Assembly (NCBI GenBank): GCA_013399695.1
Contig: VXAU01003702.1
Location: 406,046-470,045, forward strand
Reading direction: 5' to 3'
Source: Formicarius rufipectus
Taxonomy: Eukaryota > Chordata > Aves > Passeriformes > Formicariidae
DNA: 64,000 nucleotides
Shown: piece by piece, positions 26,495 to 39,109 of the stretch
How the letters are laid out: every line of letters begins with the position of its first letter
How positions within the stretch are numbered: the stretch's first letter is position 1
Made by a program: the position numbers and the translations under genes
The notes under the pieces: model-generated
Seen by the model: only the letters and a program-made list of their open reading frames with translations
The model's database searches: none
Told to the model about the DNA's origin: nothing

Positions 26495-27858
26495 AATCAT
26501 AGAATCACTTAGGTTAGAAAAGTCCTTTAAAATCATCAAGTCCAATAACCCAGCATTGCCAAGTCTACCATAAACCATGTCCCCAAGTACTGCATCTACC
26601 TTTACCTGAAATATCTCCAGGGTTGGTGTCTGTCACTTCCCTGCACAGCCAGTTTCAATGTTCAACAGCCCTTTCAGTGAACAAATGTTTCTGATATCCA
26701 ATCTAAATCTCCCCTGGCACAACTTGAGTCTGTTTCTTCTTGTCCTCTAATTTGTTACCTGGGAGAAGAGACCAACTCCCTCTTCACCATGGGTGGCTGT
26801 AGAGACCAACGGAAGACCTCCCTTCAGTCACCTTTGCTCCAGATTAAACATTTCCAGCTCCCTCTGCCACTACTCATAATACTTACAAGCCAGTCCCTTC
26901 ACCAGCTCCCCTGCCCTTCTCTTCACACTCTTCATCACCCCAATGTCTTTCCTGTAGTGAGGGGCCCAAAACTGAACAGGTGTGGTCTAGCACAGGGGTG
27001 CAATTCCCTAGTCCTGCTGGCCACACTATTGCTGATACAGGCCAGCATGCCCTCGGCCTTCTTGGCCACCTGGGCACTGCTGGCTCCTGTTCAGCTGCTG
27101 GCTACCAGCACACCAGGTCCTCTTCCACTGGGCAGCTTTCCAGCCACTCCTCTCCCAGTCTGTAGTGCTGCATGGGGTTGTTGTGACCAAAGTGCAGGAC
27201 CCAACACTTTGCTTTGTTGACCCTCTTTCCATTCTCCTTGGCCCATTGATTCAGCCTGCCCAGATCCCTCTGCAGAGCCTTCCTGCCCTCCAGAAGATCA
27301 ACACTCCCTTCCAACTTGGTGTCACCTGCAAAGTGACTGAGGGAGCACCCAACTTCCTCCTCCAGGTCATTGATAAAGGTATTAAACAGAACTGGCCCAA
27401 ACACTGAGCCCTGGGGGACACTACCAGTGACCAGCTGCCATTTGGATGTAACTCCATTCTCCACCACTCTCTGGACCAAGCCATCAGCCAGTTTTTTACC
27501 AGCAAACAGTGCACCTGACCAAGCCACAAGCAGCCAATTTCTCCAGGAGATGATGTGGGAAAGGATGTCAAAGGCTTTACTGAAGTCCAGGCAGACAATA
27601 TCCACAGCCTTTTGTTCATTCACTAAGTGGGTCATCCTGTCATAGAAGGATATAAGTTTCATCAAGCAGGACCTGTCTTTCATAAACCCATGCTGGCTGG
27701 GCCTGATATCCTGGTCCTGCATGTGCCATGTGATGGGAGTCATGTTGATCTGCTCTATGACCTTCCCTGGCATGGACATCTGGCTGACAGGTCTGTAGTT
27801 CCCTGGATCCTCCTTCTGGCCCTTCTTGTAGATGGACATCACACCAGCTGTCTTAATA
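26495..27858 (-). mobile_element. CR1 LINE, 5'-truncated, about 1.36 kb
   Basis: The 3' end is on the left: ATCATAGAATCAC at about 26495-26507 is the reverse complement of the CR1 terminal ATTCTATG-type repeat. It is followed by the conserved 3' UTR and the C-terminal part of ORF2. The right (5') boundary lies near 27858, where CR1 similarity stops within the linker just before the reverse transcriptase motif IYKKG. The copy is heavily mutated, with degraded catalytic residues and frame changes, and is therefore old. No target-site duplication is evident, which is usual for CR1. Confidence 0.92.
27102..27858 (-). pseudogene. Decayed CR1 ORF2 reverse transcriptase
   Basis: The minus-strand frame carries the ordered CR1 RT blocks: IYKKGQKEDPGNYRPVS, a VCLDFSKAFD block (motif A), SVPQGSVFGPVLFN (motif B region), HFAGDTKLEGSVDLLEG (motif C region) and a QRDLGRLNQWA segment. 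Motif C should be F-A-D-D, and the first catalytic aspartate is now glycine (FAGD), so the polymerase cannot work. Around 27480-27560 the reading matches CR1 better in a neighbouring frame (VKNWL appears there), pointing to two compensating small indels. The open frame extends upstream of the element to 27956 only by chance. The endonuclease domain is missing. Confidence 0.9.
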
Positions 27859-30800
27859 GAAAAAAATAAATGCATAGAGATCAGAAAGACACTTAGTGGA
27901 AGTATGAACACAGAGTCCGTGACTGGCATAGGTACTGAGAAGTGGTCAAACCCCAAAAGTATCCTCAGTCTTCTGATAATGGGTACCTTTTTCCTCTTTC
28001 ACTTGTACTTTTGTAGCTGAGAATCATTAAAAATGCCATCATTTAAGCCTTTTACTCATCTCCATATTTCACTTGTAGTTTCCTCAGAAGCCTGTGGGTC
28101 AACGCATTTCTTGCTCTGATTCAAAAACCCCGTAGAAAAATTTATTTTCCCACTTTCATCTGTTACAGACACTCACTGTATTGCCAGATCTGTGCTGCTA
28201 AAACACCACCAAGGCACTGTTTAATAACAAGCAGCATTTTTTCACCTACTTTTCAAAATAACCTTTTAACAAGATGATTCTTGTCCTTTGATGGTAGGTT
28301 AGATATCTGGCATTCCTACACTGGAAAGCCTCAATCACATTCTCCTTCATTTATATTCCTGTAATTCCATTAGCCTGATGTTTTGCTGCACTGTAGCTGA
28401 GGAAAAATAAAGTTTCCAGAGATGTGTATGTAATCCTTATTTACCTATAAATCACTCTGTGAATTGATAGATCTATCACTATGGTAATGATTTCCAATGG
28501 CTCAAACATTTTTTCTCACAGAGATATTCTTTGCATCTGTAGTACTTTAGTATTAGCTCAAGAATCCTGTTTGGCTTCCTAGGGAGTTTTGTGGTTTAAA
28601 GGGGTAATATGTTATCCAGAAAGACAGAAATATGTGATGACTGAGACTTGGGAGATCAAGAACAACAAAGTGAATTTTTGAGAATATCAGAATGTAAGAA
28701 CACATCCTGATAGCCCCCTTTAAGTCACTCTGGGGAATGAAATGATTTGTCAGCGGGCAGAGATAGGGCTTTGAAAATCTTCCAGGATCTCTGAATTTAC
28801 AGGGGGCTGTAACTTTTGGGAGGATTTCCAGGACCTGTGGGACTCTAATGAATGGATATTCACTTCCACCAGAAACAGGTTGGTAACTTCCTGATGATGT
28901 GCTGCAGCATCCTCCTTGTGCTGATTGTCCAGAAGACAACTTCTTCAACTACATTCCTGTTCCTAGAGCATTGTGAGGGTATATGGATCATGAATTACCT
29001 GCCAAAGATGTGTTAGGTGGATGAAAGGGTAAGTCCTAATCATTGTCTCAGTACTCCCATAACTCAGATCATCCCAGAAGTGTAATGAAATCCAACTGGT
29101 CTGATCACTCAAACACCTTCCACAAAGCCCTGAGACATTCATGAACCTATGAACATGTTCGTCAACATACTATGAATACAGTCACAATGAAACATCATGG
29201 GCAGAAATGTAATGGCATCTGCTCCATACATTGCCTTCACACTCAATACAGGAAAGTTTGGGATGGAGACCATTGACCCAGGTGGTTAGTGAATACCCTC
29301 CAAGGCCAGGAAGCATGGCCCACACCACAATTCTCTCTTGCCATCTATCAGCTTTTCTGCATCTTCCAGGCTACAAATCCTTCAACATGCATAGGATGTG
29401 AATTTTGCTCATTTATATTACGAAACTTAAACATTCTCCAGCAAGTGGTCACACTGTGGGCACTGAATCTGTGGAAAAAAAACCAATCATATCTTTGCAA
29501 AAGAGACATCTGAATAAGAAAGCTGTTTCCCAGCTGTCTCCATATAAACAGTAGTGCAGGATAAAAATTAATAGCAAACAAAACTGAAAGAAGGCCTAAA
29601 TGACCACTCCCATTTTGGAGGCAGGAAACCATTGCTGACCAGGGTATGGAGCACTTAAGGAGATCATCAAGAGGACTCTGCTTGTGCAGCACCAGGAGCT
29701 TCATCACAGGCAGAAGGTTGTCTTTGGAAAGGAGCAAAGTGAGACATCTCCCACACCTGTGTGGATGTTGACCTCTTCTGATCACAGACACAGTAATAGT
29801 TAGTTACACTATCAGCAGAGCTGAGACCAGCCCATAGTTCCACTAGACCATTAGTGCAAGTCTTCAGGGCTGACTTTCCCCTAATGAGTCCTCCTTCTCC
29901 CTCATGTCTGACCAGTGAATTATCAGGAAGGAAAACAAATAGGACAAACACCTTCAATGATTCCCAGTTTCACCTCAGAACTGGAAGCTCACACTGATGG
30001 TTGCAAGGATTCTAGTCTTCAGATTAGACAATAATGATTTTTTACTATCCAAACTACCCTTAGGATACACCCTCACAAATCTGTCCCTGTTGGATCCTAA
30101 TACAGTCAGGTTCCACTCGTTTCCAACACAGCAGAACTGCACAATCCTATTATAAGGCACCACAGTTTGAGGACTAAAAAGCCTTCTGAGAATACAGCTG
30201 CTGAACAAGGACTGGAGAAGGCAAAGGAAAGGAAAATAAGAGCCTGCAGGTGCATTCATCGTCCTGTTTCCTCCTCTCAAGATCTGCTTCTGAACACATG
30301 TGTTCATGCCCTCAGGCAGACTAATTTTGCATTGGTCATAGACCTACAGCTTTAATAAAATATTATATTTATTATGTGAGTGTTATTAACTTAGAGGATG
30401 CTTCATTTTATGCCTGCCTTCAACACTACTGGCAATCAGCCCGTCTCAGGTGGCTCTGTGCCAGGCCCAGCAGGTTGTTGGATTTATTGCCCACAACCAC
30501 CACTTTTGTCCAGATTTATCACACCTCACTGTGACCATTAGCACCCTTGATTAGCTCTTCATTTTCACTGGTTTGAATCATGATTTTGATGCATAATATC
30601 TCCTCAACAAGGGCACTTCCTCTCCAACCGCAATTCTGAATGGTACACAAACAAATGGAAATATCCCATCAGCTTTTTCATATGCACAGAGTTTGTGGCA
30701 AGGCTTTCATTTTAAAAATATCAAGAAGTTTTTTTTTCTGATGACTGTTCCCTTCAATCTAGTAGCCATCATGATATGTCTGTGTTGTGCCATTAATTTA

Positions 30801-33360
30801 GGATTTGCCTCAACAAATAGAGTAAGTGAAATCCAGATTACAAAATGAGAAGGAAAAAGAAGTAGTTTTAAATAGATCTGTGAGGTGTGGATCAGAATAA
30901 TACAAATCCATGACAACAATCTTAAATGAACACTAAAGACAGCAGAAACTTAGCTAGAGACCATGGGACCTCTTTATTGATCGTTCAGACAAAAATCTCC
31001 TCCCTTATGATCATCTGTGCTACAATAGAGCTACCAGAAACATCTTCAAAGCTCCCCTTCAATTATCCATTATCTTTCAAGTGAGCAATAAGAAAAAACT
31101 GACTGACTCTGGTATATTGAGGCTACTGTTTTCTCCCATTGACACAAGGCTGTTTCAGTTTTTCCTTGTATTTCCTTGTCTTCCTGAATTCACCTTTTGT
31201 CTCCTGCAAAACTACTTGGAACAAAGATCAGATGCTTTTGCCCTGTATTTAGACAACACCCAGTAAAACTTCAAGCTAGACAATAGCTATGTATCTAATG
31301 ATAGCAGTAACAGTGGAAATTGCTCTAAACTGTAATTCAGGGGGAAAAAGAAAAAAAAAAAAAGTAATTCTTTTACTTAGCTTGTTTCTCCCCAGTGTAG
31401 TATATTCTTGTTACAGTAGGCAGCAAATCTCATGTGAAAGACTGAAGGAATTAATGCTCCTGCTTATCTGGTTGGCATTGATGACAAGTAAGCTGTTTCA
31501 TAAGACTCCTACAGGATTTGTGTTTGAATGTTTCAGTTCTTGAGAGATGTGTTTCATTGCAATGTTATCCAGGAAAGAACAGGTGGAGAACTATGAATGC
31601 TCTTGTGTCTTGGGCCTGGCAGTACAGGAGCAGCAGATCAGCTTGGTCATATTGCCTCACATAGCTTGTCCTTCTGACTGGTACATCAAAACAAAAAACC
31701 CAAGACTTGTGGTTGCTGAACTAGATGTGAGCACAGCTACATGAAGACACAGTGCTCACAGAAGTCTCTGGAAACACCATGTTTCCCACCACTTTGCATG
31801 AAATCGTACCCACCACAGGAAGAAGTGCTAACATAGCAGATACCAGCCCTGTAAATTCACCTCTGGTAAGAATCAAGAGATTCAAAAAATGGATAGTAAA
31901 AAATTCAAAATTCAAAACTGTAGAAAACATCACAGCATGACACCTAATGAACTTTATTTCCTTCACTCTGCCAACTTTAGCTGACTAGTCTTCTTTTCAA
32001 ACTGTAGAATTCCCCGCCTCTCTCCTGCATCAGTGAAGCCCACAGGTTAAAAAATATTCTTGTTTCAGAGCAGTATTTCAACCAAACCAGATGGAGAAAA
32101 AGAAGAAATAGAGTAATCTTATTAGGATACTGTCTTTGAGAAAGGATACCCCAATGAATAGAAATATGGCAGAATAGGCTCCACCCTCACTGGGCACCAG
32201 AACATACAACTACAAAATGCAGTGCAAAAGAAATTCAGTTGTAATGACACTTGGAGTGCTTATTTCACCATCTTACAGGGTAATCTTTGTAAACCTTACC
32301 TCTAGCATCCCAAGTTGTTTTATTGTAATTCTAAACACATCTTCTGCTGTTGTTTCACTCCTTCTTCCCTAGTCTGGCAAATTCTTAAGTATGTTCTTTC
32401 TCTGTAACTATAGACAGTCACAGAGTGGAGGTATGTAATGGCAATTACCCTGTCAGATGGAATAAAGGTTACAACTGATGGATAAGGAAGAGGTTCAAAC
32501 AGTAAAACTGTAGTAATAAGTCCACCCAGGAGCCTGTCTTTGTTTGCTCACTACTGGGATCTTAACAGCCACCAGACCACCTGCTTTCTGTCACCGCAGC
32601 TCAGCTGCTGTTCACAAATTTCAGATGTTTGTGCCAGTAATTAAATTGTGCCAGCAAAGCACTATTAAATTTACTTATTGCAGAAAGGAGCTAAAATAAT
32701 TTATCAGATCTGAGTGGAACATCAATGTGTTTTTGAATATAATGAAAATGAGAATTGGGTCAGCAGGAGGAAAAGGAGACATCAATTAAAAAAAATATCT
32801 ATACTGGAGTCTCAAAAGCCATTAACATTGATTTCAATCCAGGGCATAGGGTCTAGCTGGCAAAAAGAATTGAAGAATAATTAAAGAGGGTGGTTTGTGG
32901 TTTGTTTTGGTTTGGTTTTTTGTTGGTTTTTTTCTGTTTGTTTGTTTGTTTTTTTCCTGTGGCAGAATAAAATAACAGAGCTTCAAGAAGTAGAAGTAAA
33001 TAGGACGTAATCGCTCCAGAGAGCTATAAAGGGTTATGGGAAGCTGTTTATGCTACTGCTTCTGTTTAGTCTCCTTTCATATCTTAATTTGCCTTTTTAA
33101 AGTTGAATATTTGCTTTCAATGGACATGAATGTAAGATTTGAGCTGGAATTCATTCTGCCCCTTCAGGCTGTTCTTTTCACAGGCTTATCACTGACTGAA
33201 GAATTATGAGAGCCTCTATTGCTGAAGATGATACAGTCAGACAGGTTGCTCACAGCTGAACCCTGTTCAGGTAGGGATGGTAACACAGACTGGCTTGGAT
33301 TAACTGTTCTTTGATGTCTGGAATATCCTTGCCATATATAATGTGGTTATTTTATTCTTG
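27859..33360. other. Non-coding stretch, no gene recognised
   Basis: Several moderately long minus-strand frames occur between 28.5 and 30.3 kb (131, 147, 96 and 110 codons), but none shows a convincing domain and neighbouring frames do not join into a known protein. A G/T-rich run of TTTG and TTGG units spans about 32888-32957. No RNA gene was seen. Whether the 28.5-30.3 kb segment is an old decayed retrocopy cannot be decided by eye. Confidence 0.55.
32888..32957. repeat. G/T-rich low-complexity run
   Basis: The run consists of TTTGG, TTTTGG and TTTG units followed by (GTTT)n. It is low-complexity sequence with no further signal. Confidence 0.75.
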
Positions 33361-33849
33361 CTTCTCCGCAGACACCCCCTTGTCGTGGGGGAGAAGCTTG
33401 TGTGCCTTTCTGAGGTTGTGAGCTATACTAGCAGTGGTTTATGCCTCTGGTAGGGTCTCCCATGCTGGTCAGGTCTCAACTGAAGGGTCAGACAAAGTGT
33501 GTCCTCAGGCAGGATGGGCTCGTCATCTGCCCGGCGACCATCCTAGGAGAAGGACAACTCTAACTCCAAACCCGGGCAGATGGAGCTCACTTAGCCCTGT
33601 AAGGCCATCCATCTAAGAGAAGGATACTCTAACCAAATCTACATCCTGAGGACCTCACTCTCACCCTCCAAACTCGCTAGGCCCTGGCAGATGAACCTCA
33701 GGAATAAAGGGTGGGGCCAGTTCTGTGCACACTGTGCCTCACCTAAAAAATCCACTGTGCAGGCTTCACCTACTTTATCAGCCATCAGCGCTTGCAGCAA
33801 GCGGGGGTAAAACCCTCCCAAATCTCCGTTCATGAAGTCTAGCTGTGAT
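33361..33849 (+). mobile_element. RTE-related element: 5' region joined to 3' tail, ORF2 missing
   Basis: The last ~75 bp (33774-33849) match the 3' tail of the RTE copy at 20.4-20.75 kb: shared TTATCAGCCATCAGCG, then CTTGCAG, CCC(T)TCCCAAATCT, and a GAAG(C/T)CTAGC end. The ~410 bp before it do not match the coding region that precedes the tail in the other copy. They look like the leader of the family (GCAGTGGTTTATGCCTCTGG, GGGTCTCCCATGCTGGTCAG, then repeated 'GGAGAAGGACA.CTCTAAC' type phrases). A leader fused directly to the tail implies an internal deletion of the whole ORF or a non-autonomous derivative. The left boundary is approximate, and the terminal GAT repeat is almost absent. Confidence 0.6.
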
Positions 33850-34916
33850 TCTCTTCTTGAGTCTAAAATATGTTATTTCTGAGTCAGTCCCATCCTGTGG
33901 AGACTATAGATGACATAGATGAACTTCTTTCATCTTCCTGCAGGTCAGTCTTATTTCCTGCTGTTTATTTTCAGACCTATATGATCTGCTTTGAATGACC
34001 AAGAGAGGATCGAGTTTTCATTAAAAAATCAGTCACAGAGCTGCTACACAGTCATATGAACTTCATTGCAAGCTGGATCCAGAAGATTTTTGCATTTACT
34101 AGCAGCAGTCTTTCTGTTTCTGTTTTTGAAAATTTTTCAAAATTTCAGCTATATGACTAGCAACTACTTTGTTTCAATGCGGTCTGTGAATAAGAGAAGT
34201 TACATGATAAAGAATTGAACTAAAATTCTACCTCTATAAAAATAGAAAACAACTATGTCTTATTTCTCCCTTCCCATACTCTTGAATACATGGTTATAGT
34301 TCTGCTTTTGCATATTTGGTAGACCTTGTCTGATCCAATTCAACCCACTATTCCTGCATAAAATTCTCCAGGCTTAAATGTTTCTCTTCTTTGTTAATTT
34401 GCAAAGGTTTTTTCTTCAGCTAATGGGTTGACCTCTCACAGGGCAGTGTCCAACAACTGCCAAGTTTCCACAAAGTGAGAAATGGAGGATAGAAGCAATA
34501 CAATCCAGGGGCTGGGGTAGAATTTTTTGGCAACAACACGTAGTTACTTTTTCACAGAAATACTGAACAACATCTCTATGAGTATTTGTGACAACATAAT
34601 TTCTGACAGTCTTCTTTCAAATAAACCAATTCCTGGAATAGATACACTTCCTAAGAAAATGTAGAAATACCTGTCAAGAAACTTATGTTCTTATATTCAA
34701 AGTTTGCAACTTTTCCCCAAAATGTATCTTTCTTGATTTGTGATAACGTTCACTTTTTTATAACCGAGATTTTGGACAGTGCTTTTCAAGGAACTTTAGG
34801 CATCAGGGCAATTTCATTATCCCTGTGGGATATAGATATACAGTGGAAACATTGAGAGCAGTATCATGATCATCTCAACATTCTTTATGTCCTCCAAAGC
34901 CTTCTCAGTGTACTGA
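33850..34916. other. Non-coding spacer between RTE derivative and LTR
   Basis: The sequence is AT-rich with no open frame of note, no RNA gene and no repeat that I recognise. Confidence 0.6.
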
Positions 34917-34921
34917 CCTGT

Positions 34922-35671
34922 TGTCTTAGTTACAGTGGCTGGGACCAGCTAATCACTGGGTGTGACCAAAACTGTGTATTCTACGCCCTCTCTGTCATTT
35001 CTGATGAACTCCTAATAATGGATTGTTTGCAGCAGCTGCCCAGGGCACACCTGACACCTCAGACTTATGAGCTGGGTGTTAAAGAACCCTGTGAGGTGGG
35101 TAAGTGTTCCTGTCTTCACCCCAATGACTCAACTGTGATAACACCCCTCGGGGAAGGCATTAACACACTCAGCCTGAGGGCTCATGTCTGCTAACGAGCC
35201 ATCAAATATTCCAAAAATGTCTCATGACTCACAGAGTTACATCTACCATTGTAAAACTCTCTGTCCTTGGGAGGAGGTACTGGGCATTTCCACCTGAACC
35301 TGAGCATATATAATCTTGGGGTTTGGAACTTGGAGTACCACTCATCAGTTCCAGAGGGGAACCAGAACCTCAGCAGGACTGTGATTGCCATTCTCAACCA
35401 GACTGTGACCATCATCCTCACCAAGAGGATTTCCTTTCCTTTTAGTTTCCACTCAGGGAGACCAAGTGGCACTCAGCACAGGAGCTAATGAACCCTATTC
35501 TGTTTGTGCCCCAGGGTGCTGGGTTATTCTTCTGTTCTTTTGTGGGTTAGAACCAATTTTACTTTTTATTATTGTATTTAATATAATGCTTTTGTTTAAT
35601 TGTAATTCTGATTTGTAATGTCTTTTGAGTTGGGTTCATTTCTTCTGCCAGTTTACCTTTAAACCAGCACA
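34922..35671 (+). mobile_element. Solo LTR of an endogenous retrovirus (copy B, forward orientation)
   Basis: The 750-bp element begins TGTCTTAG and ends CCAGCACA. It is flanked by CCTGT (34917-34921) and CTTGT (35672-35676), a 5-bp duplication with one mismatch. It aligns along its length with the reverse complement of the LTR at 10786-11529. Examples are GGGTGTGACC/GGGTGTGTAT near the start, CCTGTCTTCAC.CCAATGACTCA in the middle, a TATA box TATATAA at 35307-35313, and the shared ACCxTTAAACCAGCACA terminus. No internal retroviral genes adjoin it. Divergence from copy A looks substantial, so these are separate old insertions. Confidence 0.88.
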
Positions 35672-35676
35672 CTTGT

Positions 35677-38600
35677 TCTTCTCAGAAGAACTTCCATGTG
35701 TTTTCACCACTGTCATATGCTCTGTCTCCCTTTCTGGAAGTAGTTCTGAGAAGACTGAACTCAGAATGTTTAATTCATGCTTCTAAAAATTTAGTAATCC
35801 ATAAGAAATAGCATGTATACCACTTAAGTCTTGTTTGTACCCTACTTTAATAGTCTAAGTGAACTTTAAGCTATTAATTGCTATTTTCTGGGCTGTCCTT
35901 CACAGGAAGGTTCTAATTCCTCAAAAACTTATTGTGATCAGGCTAGAAAAATTAAAACAAAGCAATTCCGTATGTCCACTGAGTATGGACTTGGTTGGCA
36001 CATTACTCCACTAATTAGTTGAAGCCAGCTCTTCAAAGGGTCAGAGTATTCTGTTCTCTGCACAAAGCCGTACTTGGAAACCTTTTAGTGCTACATCAGG
36101 CACACAGGTTAGCTGGTTTACTTTGTCCAAATCAAGTTACCCATCAGAACCATAATAGTTTTCTTTTCTGAAAATGGTGATATACTTTGTTCAGAGACAA
36201 ATGTATTTTAAGACATTACTATAACTTATGTTGGATGTAGTTATCAGAAGACTGACATGTCTTGAGTAGAGATACTGTTGGTCAGAGACTTCAGAGCTGG
36301 TAGCTAAATGTCTTCTGGGAATCACTTTACCTTCTTCCATTTATTTTCCCCACTGGCTCTGAGAGACAAAGCCAAACAGTATGTAAGAAACACTGCAAAA
36401 GTCATAGGTCTTGCCAGATTGTCTGTAGGTGTGAAAAATTGATCTAATTGTTATTTATGGGTCTAATAATCTCATACGAGCAGTGTAGTTAAAAAATATG
36501 TATATTCTGAGATATACATTCAGGCAATTTAAAAAAAAAAAAAAAGAAGAAAAAAAGGTAATTGAAATGCAATTGTAGTTTTGCAAGTCAAACATTCCCT
36601 GACACCTGCCTGTAGATACATTTGCACTGTATATTACCTAAAACACTTCCCTGCACATGCAGCAGATGCCCACTCTATCAAGTTGGCTTAAAATAAAAGA
36701 AAAAGAAAATATTAAAAATTATTGTCTAAGGTATCAGCTGATATTCTTTCTTCTCTTATATAAAAATCAACTGTGATATCATTAATATCTTCATTACATT
36801 GCAAGTCACTCAGTAATACATTGCATGCAACTGTTAGATATTGTTGGGAAACAAAATTATTTGTCCATAAAATGGACAAGTGCAGCATGAACAGAAGAGG
36901 GTGGAAAATAGGCAGACAGATCTTGAAGAAAATACCACACTTTGACCGTCACTTTGAAAATTAATTTTACTGGAGCATGACTACAATTTTTAGCAAAATC
37001 GCTTGACAAATAGATTGCCCCACAATTGCTGTTTTACCATTTTAGCTGAAGTCTCATTAAAATTAAGTTCTCTGACAAAACATAGAAGCATTTTGGTGCA
37101 GATTATACCTACCTCATATCATGCAGGGGTTCTGCAGATCAATTGGAATTCAGCTCCTTTTATGCACTTGCATCTGTTTGAAGCATATTTTGGCATGACT
37201 TCTTAACTTAATTTTACACTGAGCTGAGAAGAACAGAGCGATCTCTGAAACCTCTGGAGAAAAACAAATATGTTGATTAGTTAGCCTTGTTTTGTTTTGC
37301 CGTCTGAAATTTTGGGAAGACCAAAATTGTATTTTATTAACATTTTCTTAAGTCTTACTCGAATTTTTCAGTTTTGATCAAAGGCAGCTGGCTTAATTTA
37401 AAGCCAGTTGGCATCATAGTTATTATGTTTATAGGTTTAGCGAGTACCAAATAGCCCTCAAACCAGCCATTGCAGAAGTCATTGTATTCCTGTAATTATT
37501 TGCTTAGCTAAATAAATTCACTTTTGAACTCTTCTCAGGTTGTTCCTTTGCACAGAAATGACCTCATGTGGAATTTGGAAGTCTGGAATAGAGAAAATAA
37601 CATAGGAATGTTTTGGAAAAATAAAATCTCATAAAACCTCAGGCTCAAAAGTACACCATATAATAAGCCTTCAATCACAAGACTAAAATATTCTTCAGTG
37701 TTCAGACATAACCCCACCAGGACAGAACCAAGGTCAAATCACATATGCAACAGTCTGTGGTAGAAGACAAAAAGTACTTTTAGGGATCATGAGTAGTCAG
37801 GGTTGGAAAATGAATGTGCACAACTTGTAACTCCCTGATTCTACACAGGCAGAACCAAGCACTGAACAAATCAGTTTGAGGATATCAGTCACATTAGGGA
37901 ACACAAGTCTCATGTGCACAGCTACATTGGTTCATTCAACATGTGTTGCCCTTAAAAGTGCAGATGCTAAAACCATTTCTAAAACACAAAATGTCTTGAA
38001 TATTGTTTTACTGTCTGCTAGAAAGGATGCTATCACAGGAAAACCATTGGGAGTAGGTCAGAGGCACAGCAGGCATAGCAGCAGAATTTGAAGAGCCTTA
38101 CCAGAGGGCTGGACTTAAAGATCTGAGGGGAATTTATTGTCATTTGAACCTATTCCTATGCAAACTGCACCTGGATTTAGCAAATAATTTATATCTGAAG
38201 ATAGACCATTGCTTTCCCCTCCTCCCCTCCCCGCCCCTGTAAAATTCCAAGTTTCTTTGATTTAATAATACAGCCTCCCCTGGGCTTTTCTGCATCTGGC
38301 AGCAATGAAAATACAGTCCACTATCTTGTACTTGTCATACCAAAACTACCAGTTCATAACCCCTCTGTTTCCAGAGAAATCCCTGAGTGTCCAATTCGTC
38401 TCAGGCAATGGCTGCAAAATGCCTGCCTTGTTAGTGCACTTCCAGACCCTGCATTTGTCTACCCCACCTCCTTCCTCCATTTGTATAACATCAGCGTCCT
38501 CTGTCCCTCAGCATAATCTCTTGCTATCTGCAACAGTCTTCCAGAGTTTCTCTGCCTCACTGCAAAACTCTCTTCATTCCCTTGCCTTCACATCTTAATT

Positions 38601-38825
38601 TCTTCCACTCTCTTCTCTGTTATTGGCCTTTCTCTCTCTTTAGTATGTTCTACAGGCAGCATCTTTCTGCCACTGTTGGTCTGTAATTTATACAATATAG
38701 TATCTCTGGTCTTGGATTGTTTAAACTTGTAAAGCATTTTAGGATCACAATTCACATCAAAAGAGCTATGAAAAATAAACTTCCATTGGATTATTGATAG
38801 ACTGTTAAGATGAGCTTGTTCTATA
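35677..38825. other. AT-rich non-coding stretch
   Basis: No gene or RNA was recognised. An A run lies at about 36530-36555. A C-rich patch CCCCTCCTCCCCTCCCCGCCCC is at about 38216-38238. The small open frames near 37.9 and 38.4 kb lack recognisable domains. Confidence 0.6.
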
Positions 38826-38980
38826 CCTTTCCTTTCCTTTCCTTCCCTTTCCTTTCCCTCTCCTTTTCCCTTTCCCTTTTCCTTTTTCCCTTTTCCTTTT
38901 TCCCTTTTCCCTTTCCTTTTTCCTCTCCTCTTTCCTTTTCCCTTTCCCTCTTTCCCCATTTCCCTTTTTCCTTTTTCTCT
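38826..38980. repeat. Polypyrimidine (CCTTT)n-like tract
   Basis: About 155 bp consist almost only of C and T on the plus strand in CCTTT, CCCTTT and CCTTTTT units, interrupted by a single A at about 38958. The Lys/Gly/Arg-rich and Phe/Ser/Leu-rich open frames across it are by-products of this composition, not proteins. Such homopurine-homopyrimidine tracts can form triplex DNA. Confidence 0.92.
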
Positions 38981-39109
38981 GAGAGAAATCAATTTTTAAA
39001 ATACAGGCAAGCATACATATGCCCACACACTCATACACTTTCTGATTTCCACTCAGTTATAAAGAATGCAAATTTCAATGACTGTAGGAAACAGGCACAG
39101 GTATCCTGG

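Noticed and set aside
29975..30307. Faint resemblance to the TM3/DRY region of an olfactory-type receptor (LTVLGSNRDRFVRVYP)
   Set aside because: Only a short stretch fits, and the expected flanking transmembrane motifs and spacing are missing. Chance similarity is more likely.
33434..33616. 60-codon frame in the RTE-related element
   Set aside because: It lies in the leader-like part of a repeat and has no similarity to the RTE ORF2 segment.
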